Assembly: GCA_013396655.1 (NCBI GenBank)
Contig: WBMV01000050.1
Coordinates: 1 to 64,000 of the forward strand
Reading direction: 5' to 3'
Origin: Campylorhamphus procurvoides
Taxonomy: Eukaryota; Chordata; Aves; Passeriformes; Dendrocolaptidae
Length of the DNA: 64,000 nt
Below are positions 1 through 11,055 of this stretch, piece by piece. The notes beneath the pieces were generated by a model that was given only the letters and a program-made list of their open reading frames with translations, was not told the origin of the DNA and did not search any database. How positions within the stretch are numbered: the first letter of the stretch is position 1; each line of letters starts with the position of its first letter. The translations under genes were made by a program, and so were the position numbers.

Positions 1-2869
1 TGCAGCCACTGGCAGCACCCAGACCTGCCCAGCTCCTGTGTTGGGGCTGGGAGAGCTCCCTCCTCTCAGTTTGTGTCACCCAGAGCACAGAGCTCCCTGT
101 GCTGTCACTGCCTTGTCTGCTCCAGCAGCCGGACCCAGGGGCAGACTCTTGGCCAGTGCCAGGCTGAATTTTCCAGACTGTTCCTATTGGGGTGTCATTC
201 CTTCATGCCTGTAATGTGGCTACTTTTTTTTCTCCTTAAACCCAGGCCTCTGTACCCTTAATTTGCTGTGGACATAAGCTTGTAAGATGGTTTTGATGGG
301 GAAATGGAAACAATGGGGGTGGTGAGTAGAGGTGCTCCAGGTTTAGTGGTTTTGGTCTGTGGCAAAAATTTAGGAGTTAGTGTCTTTTTTCCTTTCTCTC
401 TTTTCCCTGAACCTGCATGCAAAGTCAAAATTTCCCCCCAAAGCCCCCACACAGCAACAACCAAACCAGAAGTTGCAGATCCCATCTCCCCCCCATCCTC
501 ATTTTAAATAAAAACCTTAACTCTATTTATAACCTGTATTTAAACAAAGATTTTTATAAATACCTCAAAGTGTTCCTGGTGACTCATTACTTTAAAAATG
601 TCAAACTAGGAATTTCAAAGCCTTTTTTTCCCCCTCCATTCATTGTTTAACAAAAGTATTTCAGTGCGTTTGTTGAATCACAGGTTTGTTTAAAATCAGG
701 GATTTCTTTGCACTTCTGTCCTTGCTGGCACATCCACAGCAGGTCCTGGGGGTGGCTCAGGGGGGGTTCCAGCAGGCTGTGTGGCCTGGCTGGGTGACAT
801 CCCTGCCCTGCACAAAGGCAGGCCAGGTTCCTGTGTCCCCCCAGGGCTGGCCATCCTGCTGCTCTGTAACCCAGGGCAGAGCTGGGCAGGCAGGACAGCA
901 GCCAGTGCAACTCTGGGGGTGTGTTACCCTGCAAGGGCACCCAGGAGGGGATGGGGCAGGGGACTGAATGCCTTGTCTGTGACTGTGACCTTGGTCTGGG
1001 CTCAGAGGAGCGACTGAGGGAACTGAGGGAAGGTGCAGAGCTGCACTGGCCCCCTCCCAGCCCTGCCCAGTGAGCTGAGCCTGGCCAGTGGCTGTCACTG
1101 GCTCCTGCTGGAGTGTAGCAGATGGGTCTCTCCAGGACTTTGCTGCTTCTTTGCTGCCACTTGGCTGGACTTAGCACTGAATTCCCATCTTGGAGAGAGA
1201 AGAGCCAAGAGCAGGCAGGCTCATCCCTGCTCACACCAGTGTCCTGCTGGCTGCACTGCCAAGGTGCTTCCCACCCTGCCTGGCTCTGCATAACCCCTGT
1301 CTTACCTTGGTCTGATGTGACCAGTGTGGAGAGGATTGGAGATATTTCTGTAGCTGCTCCAAAAGGACAGATGTTCCAGCAGTGGGAATCTCCTCTGGAA
1401 TGCCCTGTGTGGGAGCAGCATTCAGTACAACCTGAGCCCTGAGTTAGTTTTATCTCCTGCCTATAATTTTCACAAGGAAATGGGGATGGTGGCAGCTTGT
1501 GAGAAACACAAGTAGATTTGGGTGTGAAATGAGAAATATTAGAGGGGTGATGTGTGTGGGCAGATATTTACCTTGGAACATGCAGGATAGCCATGTTTGT
1601 CACCTTTCACTGTAGGATGCCCAACCCAAGTTCAGTGTGGCTTATCCAAACCCCAGCTGGGGAGGGAAGCTGGGTCTCTTGCTGTTTTGTAAGTAGGGAA
1701 CCAAAGAGAAACCCCAAAGCTCCAAGGATAACTATGAGGCACAGAAGGTGCCTATTTCACAGTGTTACAAGTGTTTAAATTTGCATCCACGTGTCCACAG
1801 CTGGGAGATCTGTGGCTCTCCCTGACTGCAGCCCAGAGGGGTTCTGCTCCTTCCCCTGCAGGACGAGCCCTGAGGCTCCCTTGGGGCACCCAGGCTTTGT
1901 CCTGCAGGCTCTTCCCTCTCCTGTTTGGAGCAGACCCCTCTCCTTGCACAAGGCCTGTCATGGGTCACTTCATCGAGCCTGGTGTGTTGTGTCACTGGGA
2001 ACATCCACCAAAGATCCAGCACAGGGAGGACCCTGAATGAAAACAGAAGAGCCTCGACAGAGAAGTGAGATACCACAGGATGCCCGAGAGCTGATGAAGA
2101 CACTGCGTGACTTTGCTGGGCACTCAACTGGCCTGAAACGGGGAGAAACTTCTCTGACACCCCCAGGAACTCAAGGAATCTGTCAATAAGCTCCCACCTG
2201 CCTTAGAGAGCAGTGCAGCAGCAGCATCTGCTGAGAATCCTCATTGTCCCTGCTCCCTGCCAAATATCCTGTGCTTGTCAGCTCAGCACAGGTTTGTCCT
2301 GTAACACTTGGAGTGTGCAGGTGCTGATGCTGCTACAGATGGGTCAATGAGGACACAGTTACATTCTCCTTCCCCACAATGGACATCCCTATGAATCCAA
2401 TTTTGCTTTAGCTACCAAGATGAAAGGCAGTGCATCAAGGGAACTGCAGCGTAGCCACTTTGAGGAAACCCTGTGTGTTCCTGCTGCTGGACAGGCTGGA
2501 GAGAAGCAGGCTGTGGTTTGGGTTGGGGCTGCTTTTTTGGGTGTCTGCATTAGGGGAAACCATCAGTGTGTTCAGGTTTAAATGGCTCTTCATTGGTTTT
2601 GGTGGAAAGAAGGCAGGCAAGCTGCCCTTGGAGCTGGACTCTGAATCTGAGCCAAGGGGCTCTTCAGGGAACTGGGACCCTGAGACTGCCCTTCTGTCCC
2701 AGGAGAAGGAGGCTTTCTCTTTCCATAGTAAGGGGCTTGTTTCCTACATAGGATCAAATAATGCAAAACCCCACAGCCTCACAATGCAGGGACTGTCCTG
2801 CTTTTTCCTCAGGTATAAGCACTTTTTCCCCCAGTATTTGTTTTTAATTTCCCTGCCTTCTTTCCTCTA
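1..2869. other. Unique non-coding sequence, no gene seen
   Basis: Mostly TG/CT-rich, CpG-poor single-copy-looking DNA. Open frames here, including a 214-codon minus-strand frame at 647-1291, have no recognisable domain and are overlapped by equally long frames on the other strand, so I treat them as chance. A short AT-rich patch at about 490-640 interrupts the GC-richer background and could be a small conserved element, but nothing in it is diagnostic. No promoter, CpG island, tRNA or repeat copy was recognised. Confidence 0.6.
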
Positions 2870-3240
2870 AATCCTTCTAAAGTGTATCAAATATCTCCTT
2901 GAGTGGCACATTTCTGAGCAGGATTCTTACGTTTCTCGTGCCCAGTATTTTCCTGTAGGCTTTGTGAAGTCCTCTTTGTTAGAATGAAATGCAGAAGAGC
3001 CAGATGGTTTGGCCAGAGTCCAGTTACCTAAGAAACATAGCACCAGGACCCTATCAGAAACTATTTCCTCTAAAGATCACGCTCGGCTTGCTTTGTTCTA
3101 ATAACCAGCTTAAAAGTCAACATCAAGCTGTCAGTACCTATTTTTTCCTCCATAATTAATCTACAAAGTTCAGCCTGGAATCAATATAAATGACCTCATG
3201 GCTTTTTTTTTAATCACTCCTCACACAATGTTTCCCGACA
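2870..3240. promoter_or_regulatory. Candidate conserved non-coding element (AT-rich block)
   Basis: This block of about 370 bp has a balanced, AT-leaning composition unlike the TG/CT-rich flanks. It lacks low-complexity drift and contains homeodomain-type cores such as ATAATTAATC near 3153-3162 and CAATATAAATGACC near 3182. It sits directly before a CR1 tail and has no open frame worth considering. The texture, mixed words with few simple runs, resembles vertebrate conserved non-coding elements. Conservation itself cannot be seen from one sequence, so the regulatory role is inference. Confidence 0.25.
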
Positions 3241-3261
3241 CGACTCGTCCTTCAGAGGTGT

Positions 3262-3327
3262 GTTGGATGGTGACTCGATGATCTCAGAGATCTTTTCTAA
3301 CCTTAATAATTCTATGAATCACTGAAT
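3262..3327 (+). mobile_element. CR1 LINE 3'-end fragment
   Basis: A short stretch reading gactcgatgatctcagag, then a tract corresponding to the CR1 phrase 'gtcttttccaacctcaatgattctatgattc', is the 3' terminus of the CR1 family of non-LTR retrotransposons common in birds. It is severely 5'-truncated, as most CR1 insertions are, and carries several substitutions in the terminal octamer repeats (attctatgaatcactgaatc). It carries no coding capacity. The plus-strand orientation follows from the terminal ATTCTATGA-type repeats lying on the right. Because it is short, a chance resemblance is possible but unlikely. Confidence 0.65.
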
Positions 3328-6300
3328 CATGGAATTGCTGGGTCTCTGCTGGGAAACATCTTTAGTTTGTTCCTTTTGCTTTTCTTTTTTCCCCCTAGAA
3401 TGTTTGAGATATGGTTAGATTTTCAATCTTGATTCAGATGGAATGAAAGTCTGAGTTTCTCTTCAGTGAAAAATATAAAGGAACATTTGGTTTGTTTCAG
3501 TGGAGACATTCTTGCTTCAGTTCAAATAGTTTTCATGGTTTTTTGTCTTTCAGATGGAAATATTCTACATTTGAAAGCAGGTTTTTTATTATTATTATTC
3601 ATTAGAGTATATTTTCATAAAATTAAAGTGGGGGAAAAAATAAAACAGTGTTGTGGCATCGACCCTCATCTCAGGTGGGTATTGCAGAGGAACAGAGACA
3701 CTGCTGGTCCCACGTGAGAGGCAGAAATTATCCCAGAGTCAGTACCCGTGGTGTCCCTTCTGCCATGGAGTTGTGAATTAGCAACTGCTCCATGTTGTGC
3801 TCCAGCTGAGTGCTCTGGTGTACTGACTTTTGGGGAGCGAGAGAAGAGCTGAGTTTTGATTCCAAACAAGGCTCTGACTGTGAGCTGCAAAGCTGGGTAT
3901 AGATCTGGCCCTGCTGACTTCTGCAGTGACCTGGGCATGGCAGAGCCTGCACTCCAAGGGCTCCTTCACTCTTCAGAGCCTGTGTGTTGCTGAGCCTTTC
4001 TTTGTCCCTCTGTGATTGCACAATCACCTCGGTACAGTCGCCTATCAAAATAATGCGGTGAAATTGGACACTTCCTTTGCAGATGGAACATTCACTGTCC
4101 ACTGGTGCGTTTGTGCCAGAGTCAGGATCTTGGGGTTTGAAAGCCCTGCTTCTGCTGGCTGTGTGGGAGTGTCCCCTCACTTGGGGAATGTTTGCTGCAT
4201 ACCAGGGGCAGCACATTCTGCAGACACGAGGCTCCCAACACCTACCATTTCTGAACCGCATGTGGCCTGTGTGGATTTCCTTGGGCTGGGTTCACATGGA
4301 AACACAAACACATGTGGCATTTTGTGTTGCTTTTCTAGGAAATCACTGAGCACAGCCCTGCAAAAGAATCCTTCTCCTGTTGGATGCACTGTGTAAGGGG
4401 GACGCACTGCCTTTGTCTCCCAGGCTGCTGGAGCCCCGTGCCAGGGCTCCTGACTCACTCACCCCTCTGTCTGGCTTTCCAGGAAGGCAGAGCCCAGTTT
4501 TAGAACCTGTCAGGGACCGGAGAGTGCCGTGGGAAATCATAAAGGTCACCCAATGTTATCAGAACTTGAGGTTTCCAGTGGGGACCACGCCAGGAAATGC
4601 AGGATTAGAAGGAGGAGAAACTGCCTTGTGTCAAAGCCAGCAGGACATGAGGTGGCTTCAGCCTGCTCTGAGGAGGGGTGAGGTGAGATGGCAAGGCATG
4701 AGAAGAGGGCAGCTTGGGGGAAACGTGAGCAGTCAGTAGGTGGCCCCTTGCCCTGTGTTTGGTGGCACTGCCCAGCTCCCAGTGCTCAGTCACGGCTGGG
4801 GGTGTGAAGGGATGGGGTGTCACCCTTGACTCGCTGCTGCTGGGTGAGTATCAGCACGTGCTGGTGTTCCCCAGAGCTTCCTGCTGCATGGTCCATGGGG
4901 AAGAGGGCTGCGAGGGAGGGACAGGAGTGGGAGGAGTTGTTCTTGCAGGGAGATGTCCCTCTCTGCTAGTACCATTGGCCTTTTGGCTTCCTGATGAGGG
5001 AGAGCTTCTTTCTCCTGATCAGTACAGCTGAGAAACACAGCAGTTCTCAGGGAAAGCAAAAGTCCCTTCATTTCCTTGGCACATATAGCAAGAACAGGAA
5101 TGCCTCAACTCAGCATCCTCCCCAAGCTGGGATGTATCCTCAGTTGTTCTTTGGGTATACTGAGCAAAATCCATGTGCACTCCGAGCAGCTGCAGGACTC
5201 CACCCCGGGGATGGCTCCATTTCACTGCTGAAATCACCCTGGAATGTGCTTCTCATCCAAACATTAACCCCACTTAACCTCAAAAAACCCCAAACAGACC
5301 ACACCAAGTTTGTCCTGTTTGAGAACAATTTCCTAGTCTCCTTCCCTGTAACAGAGGGACCTGAGTGTTCTGTTTATGTCCCTGCTGACCCATCGTGGCT
5401 CTTTGTCAGAGAGCTGGGAGGCTCAGCCATGCTATGTTCATATTGGTTTGGGGGAAAAGACATCTAAGTGGAAGAGAGAGACAGACAATTTGCTTCCTTT
5501 CTTTCAAAGTCCACCTCTAAAAAGGTTACTGAAAGGCATATCCTTTGTGTGGTTGCCCCTTTGGTCATGCAAACCAGTCTGGTGTCTTTCCTGGCCTGTC
5601 TCATGGTGTTTGCAACTTCAGCACAGTTTTCCTGGTGGGGTTTCCTCTCCCTCGCTGTGCCCTCAGCCCCCTTGGCTGGATGGTCGTTTTTAGCCTTGGG
5701 TAACTGGCCTGTGTTGGTGCATGCACAGGGATGATGCTCCCAGGAGCCCTGGAAAGCCTGGCCTACTCCAACATGCTCCCACTTGAACTGGCTGGAATGC
5801 TCTGCAGGGCAGAATTGCAGGTGTTAATGACTGGTACTGCAAGACTTTGGTCATGTTTCCATATTGGGACACTGACTCTGAGTAACAAGCTGGCACATGC
5901 TTTAGGGTACCCTAAAATCTCCTGGCAAGGAACTGCATCCCTCGGAGTCTCTCTGGGGAATAATTGCAGTGTGACCAGATGCATCCCAGGGCTTGGTCAC
6001 ACAGGATATTGGGGCAGAAGTATCCCACTGGTGAAAGTGATAGGAGTTACCAGATGGGGTTGCTTCATAGTTATATCACCAGGGAAGAATACTGGAGGTC
6101 ATTCCCAGGAAGTTCTCCATCCCAAAATGCTCAGATTGTTTAGTCCAGATTGTCACCTCTCCGATGGTTTCCTTCTGTTCCTGGTCCCCCTGCTACTAAA
6201 TAACTGAGGACTGTGAATTGCTGGATCAGCACGTTGCTGGTTTTACAAAGGCAATGAATAGTTTTTAATTGCTTCAGTTTCTCCTCCTGCTTTGACTTGA

Positions 6301-9300
6301 GGTGCATTTCCAGCACCTGCAGGAGTGACAAGGTACTGGCACTGCCGGTGGCTCTGGGACACAGCAGGACAACCTAAGGCCTTCCCAGGGAATAACTCTT
6401 CAGGAATAATTGTGGCTTCTTTGCTCATTGTATTTGGTTTTTTGGGTTTTTCCTGGCACTGGTATTCTGAAAAAAATGAGCTGTTAGGCATGTTGGTGAC
6501 ACTTTTATTGAGAATTTACATCTCATTTGGGAAGGGGCTGGAGCCAAAGCTGAGGAACACCGAGATCCTTGGTATGGCCACAAACAGCTGGTAGTGTCCA
6601 AAGAGACACAAGGAATGCTGGGGACATGCTCAGGTTTTGATGGTCTCAAAAGAAAGAAAAAATAGGGACACTCTAGTGAGAATATGAAGAAAGAAGGAAA
6701 GAAAACCAAACCTGAAATGGGGGCTTGAATTGGTGGCATAAATTTTCCAGTTAACTTCTTTGTTAACAAACTAGACTTGAGTCATAAGCAGGGTGCACAG
6801 TCTAACCAGAACACTGTGGAATTCAAATACTTCAACACAGGAAAGCCAACATCATATTAAAATGCACCATCTGATTAGGTGACAATTGCAATTTATTCCC
6901 AGGGAAATCCATTTAATTAGTTGGAAGGAGTCAGGATGTTTGATCTTCGGAAAAAAAGGCACTTCCAAGGGCTGGTAAATCTGAATTTAGGAGAGGGATT
7001 CTGTGAGGGGTTCACAGTGCATCTGTTCACTGAAACTTGTAAAAAATCATTACAGGGTTCAACTCTCCTGTGAGTCTTTGAATGTAATGAGTGCTCATTC
7101 CAGCAAGAGCTTCAGTTCACATTTCAGCTGCAGGCAGCCCATTTTTCCTGTCCAGCTCCTTTAGTTGCCAAAGAACTCGTAAAGATGACCCAGAATCAGT
7201 TGTGAAATGCCCAGCTCAGTGGGAACCTGCTGCTGTCCCCGGTGAGCTGGTCACACCACGGCCACAGAGTGTGTGCAGTGTGTCAGGGAAGGAGGTTCCC
7301 TCTGCCTCTAACAATGCTGATGCTTTGGGGCTCTATTTTCCCAGCTGCAGCTGGTGTTTGGCTCCTGTGGAGATGGATGATTTGGCACCTTTCCCAAATG
7401 CTCCTCCTTTCTGCACCCAGCCCATCTCTGCTCTGTGCACGGTGCCAGAGCAGCCAGTGCCACATTGCCAGTGCCACATTGCCAGCTGTGCTCTGCACTG
7501 GGTGGAAACAGGGGGTTCAGTCTGCAGCCCAGAGGGTGTGGGGTCTCCTCGTGCACATCAGGGTACAGGTATGGCACAAAACCTGGGACAGCAGTCGTGC
7601 TTAGGGTCTTTGAGCCACCTTTCCTGCTCTCCCTTGCAGTGCTTTAATGAACATGAGGCAGGAATGCATTTAATCCTTTAACTTGTTTTATTAGAACTTG
7701 GATTCAGTATCAGTGTTTTATTTATCACTTCATCCTTCGGTATTTGAAGAGGGTAAACTCTCCCACCCCATGTTTCGGGGCACAGAATACTAGATTTTAG
7801 TGTCACTGTGTCATAACCAAACCCCCCCAGTACTCTGTGTACCCACAACACTGTTATGTGCTGAAGCCTCTGCATGAACAGGCAGAGGATGACGTTGGTT
7901 TGGGGTTTATAGTGCCCTCCCAGTCTGCCTGCCAAGGGATTTGAACCATCCCTGCTTGCTTTTTACAAAGCCCCAGCCCTTCACCCGTGTCCTCCCTATG
8001 TTAAATATTCCCCCTTTGAATGGGAAGTGGCTCTGTGAGGATTTCCAGGAGGAAGGAAGGAAGGGACAGCTAATAACAGCATTAAACCCGACCTTCTGTG
8101 TGTGCCTGAGTCTGCTTTCCCCAAAGCCATGCATATATTAACATTCTGGCAATAAAACTCAGCCTGTTTAATTTTCTGTTTGACTAGAAACATTGAGGAA
8201 ATGTCATGATATTTGATTTCATCTTTGTCTATTTTTTGCCCCTGCTGAATGAGGCTCCTTGGCCTCTGGAGAGCCGGGAGCACACAGTGTGTCTGGGAGC
8301 ACATAATGGGGCACTGTCCCTCAGGCATGTGCTCCTCAGCCACGCAGGAAGGACTGGGGTTGTGTTTGAGGCCTGCCTGAGGTCCCCTAATGGCTGTTCA
8401 TCCTCTGGTTTCTTTTACAGTGTTGCTGAGGGTACAGTGAGCGTGAAGTCTGACTGATCTTCTCCAGCCCTACCTAGAAGCACTGCTAGTTTGGGTGGTT
8501 GTGCAGTGTGTCATGTCCTGGACAGTGGAATTCCTTGTCCAGTGTGGAGATGTAGCTGAAATGGCAAACCTGACCAAGTTCACTGTACAAGTTTGTACAG
8601 CCTCTTCTCTGTCCTGGAGAAATAGATCAGCTCCTAAGGAAGGGCTGAGCCTGAGCCTGTGCACCCTGCTGGGTCCCAGCACCTTGAGGCACATCCTGGA
8701 GGTCTGCTCAGCCTCCCTGCTCTGCCAGGGGAGAGAACTGCCCCGGGCCAGCCTTGCCCAAGGGATTTCTGTCTGTCAGAAGGTACAAATGCATTTCCCC
8801 TCAGCCAGCCATTTCTGAGAAGTCATCAGTGAGGTCATTAGAGGGGGTTTCACCCTTTCTCGAGTGGTTTTGCAGCCATTGTTTCAGATGAGCTCAGACC
8901 TGAGTCACGCAGCAATTCTTCAGAGGGTTTGTGTCCCAGTGACCTGGCAGCACCGTTGGTGTGGGGATGGTGCAGTGGAACTCCTTCTGTGCTCCTGCTG
9001 CTGTGTGTGCTAAAGTTGTGTCCCGAGGCCACAGCTTCAGTGGAGACCCAGCTCATTGCAGGCACTGGCCCAGCAAGTGGTAAATTAGTGGGGGGTTTCC
9101 AGAAGTGATTATAAAAAGGAAGGATAAGGCAAAGGGGAATGTGTCATTTCACCATTTTAGCTAGGAAAAGGAGGAGAATACCCTCTTGTTACAGATGTGT
9201 TCCGCTGTCTTAGTGGAAGTAATTCCTGTATTGATGGCGTGGTTTGCACTGGTAGAAGGTGTTTGTACCCCTTTGGCACGTGCAAGAAAAGGTGCAGCAG

Positions 9301-9554
9301 CAGGAGAGCCTGAATGCAGCACAGGCAGGTGAGGCTGTGCTGAATGAGGGGAACCTCTGTTGGATGAGTGCACTTTCTCATCTGAAGAGGTGACCCAAAA
9401 TGCCTTTCCCAACCCACCCAAAAAGGTGCCCTAACCCACTTCTGCCTGTTCCTGCTGGCTGAGGAGTTTGGCTGGGCTCAGTTGCTACACCAAAGTAAAT
9501 TAAAGCTGAAGGAAACACAACAGCAGGGAAAAGTCCCGTCAGCTCCCAGCACGT
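3328..9554. other. Unique non-coding sequence, no gene seen
   Basis: Alternating TG/CT-rich and AT-richer single-copy-looking DNA. A short (ATT)n run lies at about 3586-3599. A 15-bp perfect direct duplication beginning ccagtgccacattg lies at about 7454-7484. The frames of 158-196 codons in this interval show no domain and coexist with comparable frames on the opposite strand. A pyrimidine-rich acceptor-like site on the minus strand near 6656-6690 has no usable donor. I see no gene, RNA gene or mobile element. Confidence 0.55.
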
Positions 9555-10100
9555 CTCCCCTGCGGAGAGATATTTTTGACAATTCTGTTTCTTTTTTTCC
9601 TAATTAGAAGTAATGATGTGTTTTTGGGGTCAAGAAGCCCTCCTTTGCTGTGAAATCTTGGGCTGCTCTTGACAGGGTAGCTAAAAATAGGCAGTGCACA
9701 CACGTGTGTCTGCGTGCACACAGCAGTGGGAATAAACATGGAGTGCTCTCTGCTAATTAGAAACATGCCTTCCTCTGGGGGTGGGGAGTGCCTTTGCCTC
9801 CAGTTAGTTGTTTTGCAAGTAAATAGAGAGAAGGAGTTTTCTGAGGAACAGATGGGCTGGAACGAGGAGTAGAAATATTTTCAGTCAAAGAGGGGCCAGA
9901 TGATGTCATAAGCCACAGTAACAAAGTTCAGTTATTTTATGCTCTCATCCAGACCTCAGAGTGAAAATGGCTCTGTTGTTAATTTCAGATTCATCTGCTT
10001 TTGAAGGCTGGCTCTGGCTTGAAATACTATTATAATGTACACAGAGCTAAACTGAGCAAACAGCAATTGAGCAATGATGGAGGAATATATTTGTCAGCAC
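9555..10100. promoter_or_regulatory. Candidate enhancer-like block with MEF2 and E-box motifs
   Basis: This block contains a perfect MEF2 consensus, CTAAAAATAG at 9681-9690. Ten bases further on is the E-box CACGTG at 9701-9706, embedded in a 12-bp palindrome at 9698-9709. TAATTAG homeodomain cores lie near 9600 and 9752, and a CRE-like TGATGTCA near 9900. The following 150 bp is AT-rich and free of simple repeats. Clustering of full-consensus sites is suggestive of a muscle or neural enhancer, but motif matches of this length also occur by chance. The role is inference. Confidence 0.25.
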
Positions 10101-10769
10101 TGGAAGTGTTTGGGTGATGTTGGCACTGCAGATGAGAGGCCAGAGATGCATTTGGTCATTCTGGAGGGAGAAAGGGGTGCCTGGAATAACTTTAATGGAG
10201 GTCCTCAAAATTTGCCTCTGGCTGGCTGAAGTGAGGATGGCTTTTGAGGGCTCAGGAGCTGCTCACAAACACTTCTGCAAGTCTGGCCAGCTTTAAATTG
10301 TGACTGAACTCCCTCCTGCTCCCCTTACATGCAGAGCTCCTACTGTGTGGGCTTGTAGGTGTGCATGTGTCCCCCTTGGAATGTTGATTATCATCACTGT
10401 ACCCTCTGAGAAGATTGCTAATGAAGCCCTTGCTGTTATCCTGAGTCACAGACTCTTCAGCAAGGTTAAGTGTTAGCAGGCTGGCACTGCACTCCACCAG
10501 GCACAAATGGGCTTGTGCAAGGCCAAAAGGGGAGAAAGGGGAGGAGGAGAGCCCAAGGGAGACCCTGCTCAGGAACCCAGTGCAATTTGATACCTCCAGT
10601 GATCAAGAATGACTGGGAAGGGTAAAATTATGGTGCCTGGGGCTGTTGGTGATGATCACTTTGCACCAAGCTGGCCAGGCAGCAGCTCCTGAGGGAGTCT
10701 GAGCACGTTTGACTTTTCAGCTGGTCAAATGTTGGGGAAGGTCAGTGTATTCAACTTATATCTCAGGTT

Positions 10770-11055
10770 TCATTGCACGAGTTTTGTGTTCAGTTAACTG
10801 CAGTTGGGATGCCTGTGAAATTCCCAATATGCAAATGTCCTAAATTTGGCAAAATTGGATTGGAAACCTTGTTAGAACAGGCTTTTATGTGCTGTGTCCC
10901 TGCCTTCCCTTCCAAATGATCTGTCTTCAAAATACTTTATAGTAGTTCTCTTGGGTGTTTTGGTTTTCTGTTCTTCCCTTCCCCCAGAACAGAAGAAAAA
11001 AGAAAAAATATGCTGAAAAATTACAAATGCAAAAATAATTTGCATATGTGAATTT
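10770..11055. promoter_or_regulatory. AT-rich block with two perfect POU octamers
   Basis: The octamer ATGCAAAT, the consensus for OCT/POU factors, occurs perfectly at 10829-10836. It occurs again in inverse orientation (ATTTGCAT) at 11038-11045, with an imperfect copy (ATGCAAAA) just upstream of the second. The block is AT-rich, with an A/G-rich stretch between about 10980 and 11010. No frame or splice pair of interest overlaps it. Two perfect 8-mers within 220 bp is more than expected for a given motif, but many motifs were scanned by eye, so this is only a candidate. Confidence 0.2.

Noticed and set aside
3550..3582. 27-bp microexon after ttttttgtctttcag
   Set aside because: The donor (CAG|GTTTTT) is weak, one frame has a stop, and the region is AT-rich where pyrimidine tracts are common.
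4786..4850. Plus-strand gtgagta donor after a short open frame
   Set aside because: The acceptor is mediocre and the peptide is low in charged residues. Such pairs are expected by chance in 64 kb.
6656..6700. Strong minus-strand acceptor tract
   Set aside because: No usable donor within normal exon distance and no coding-like sequence after it.
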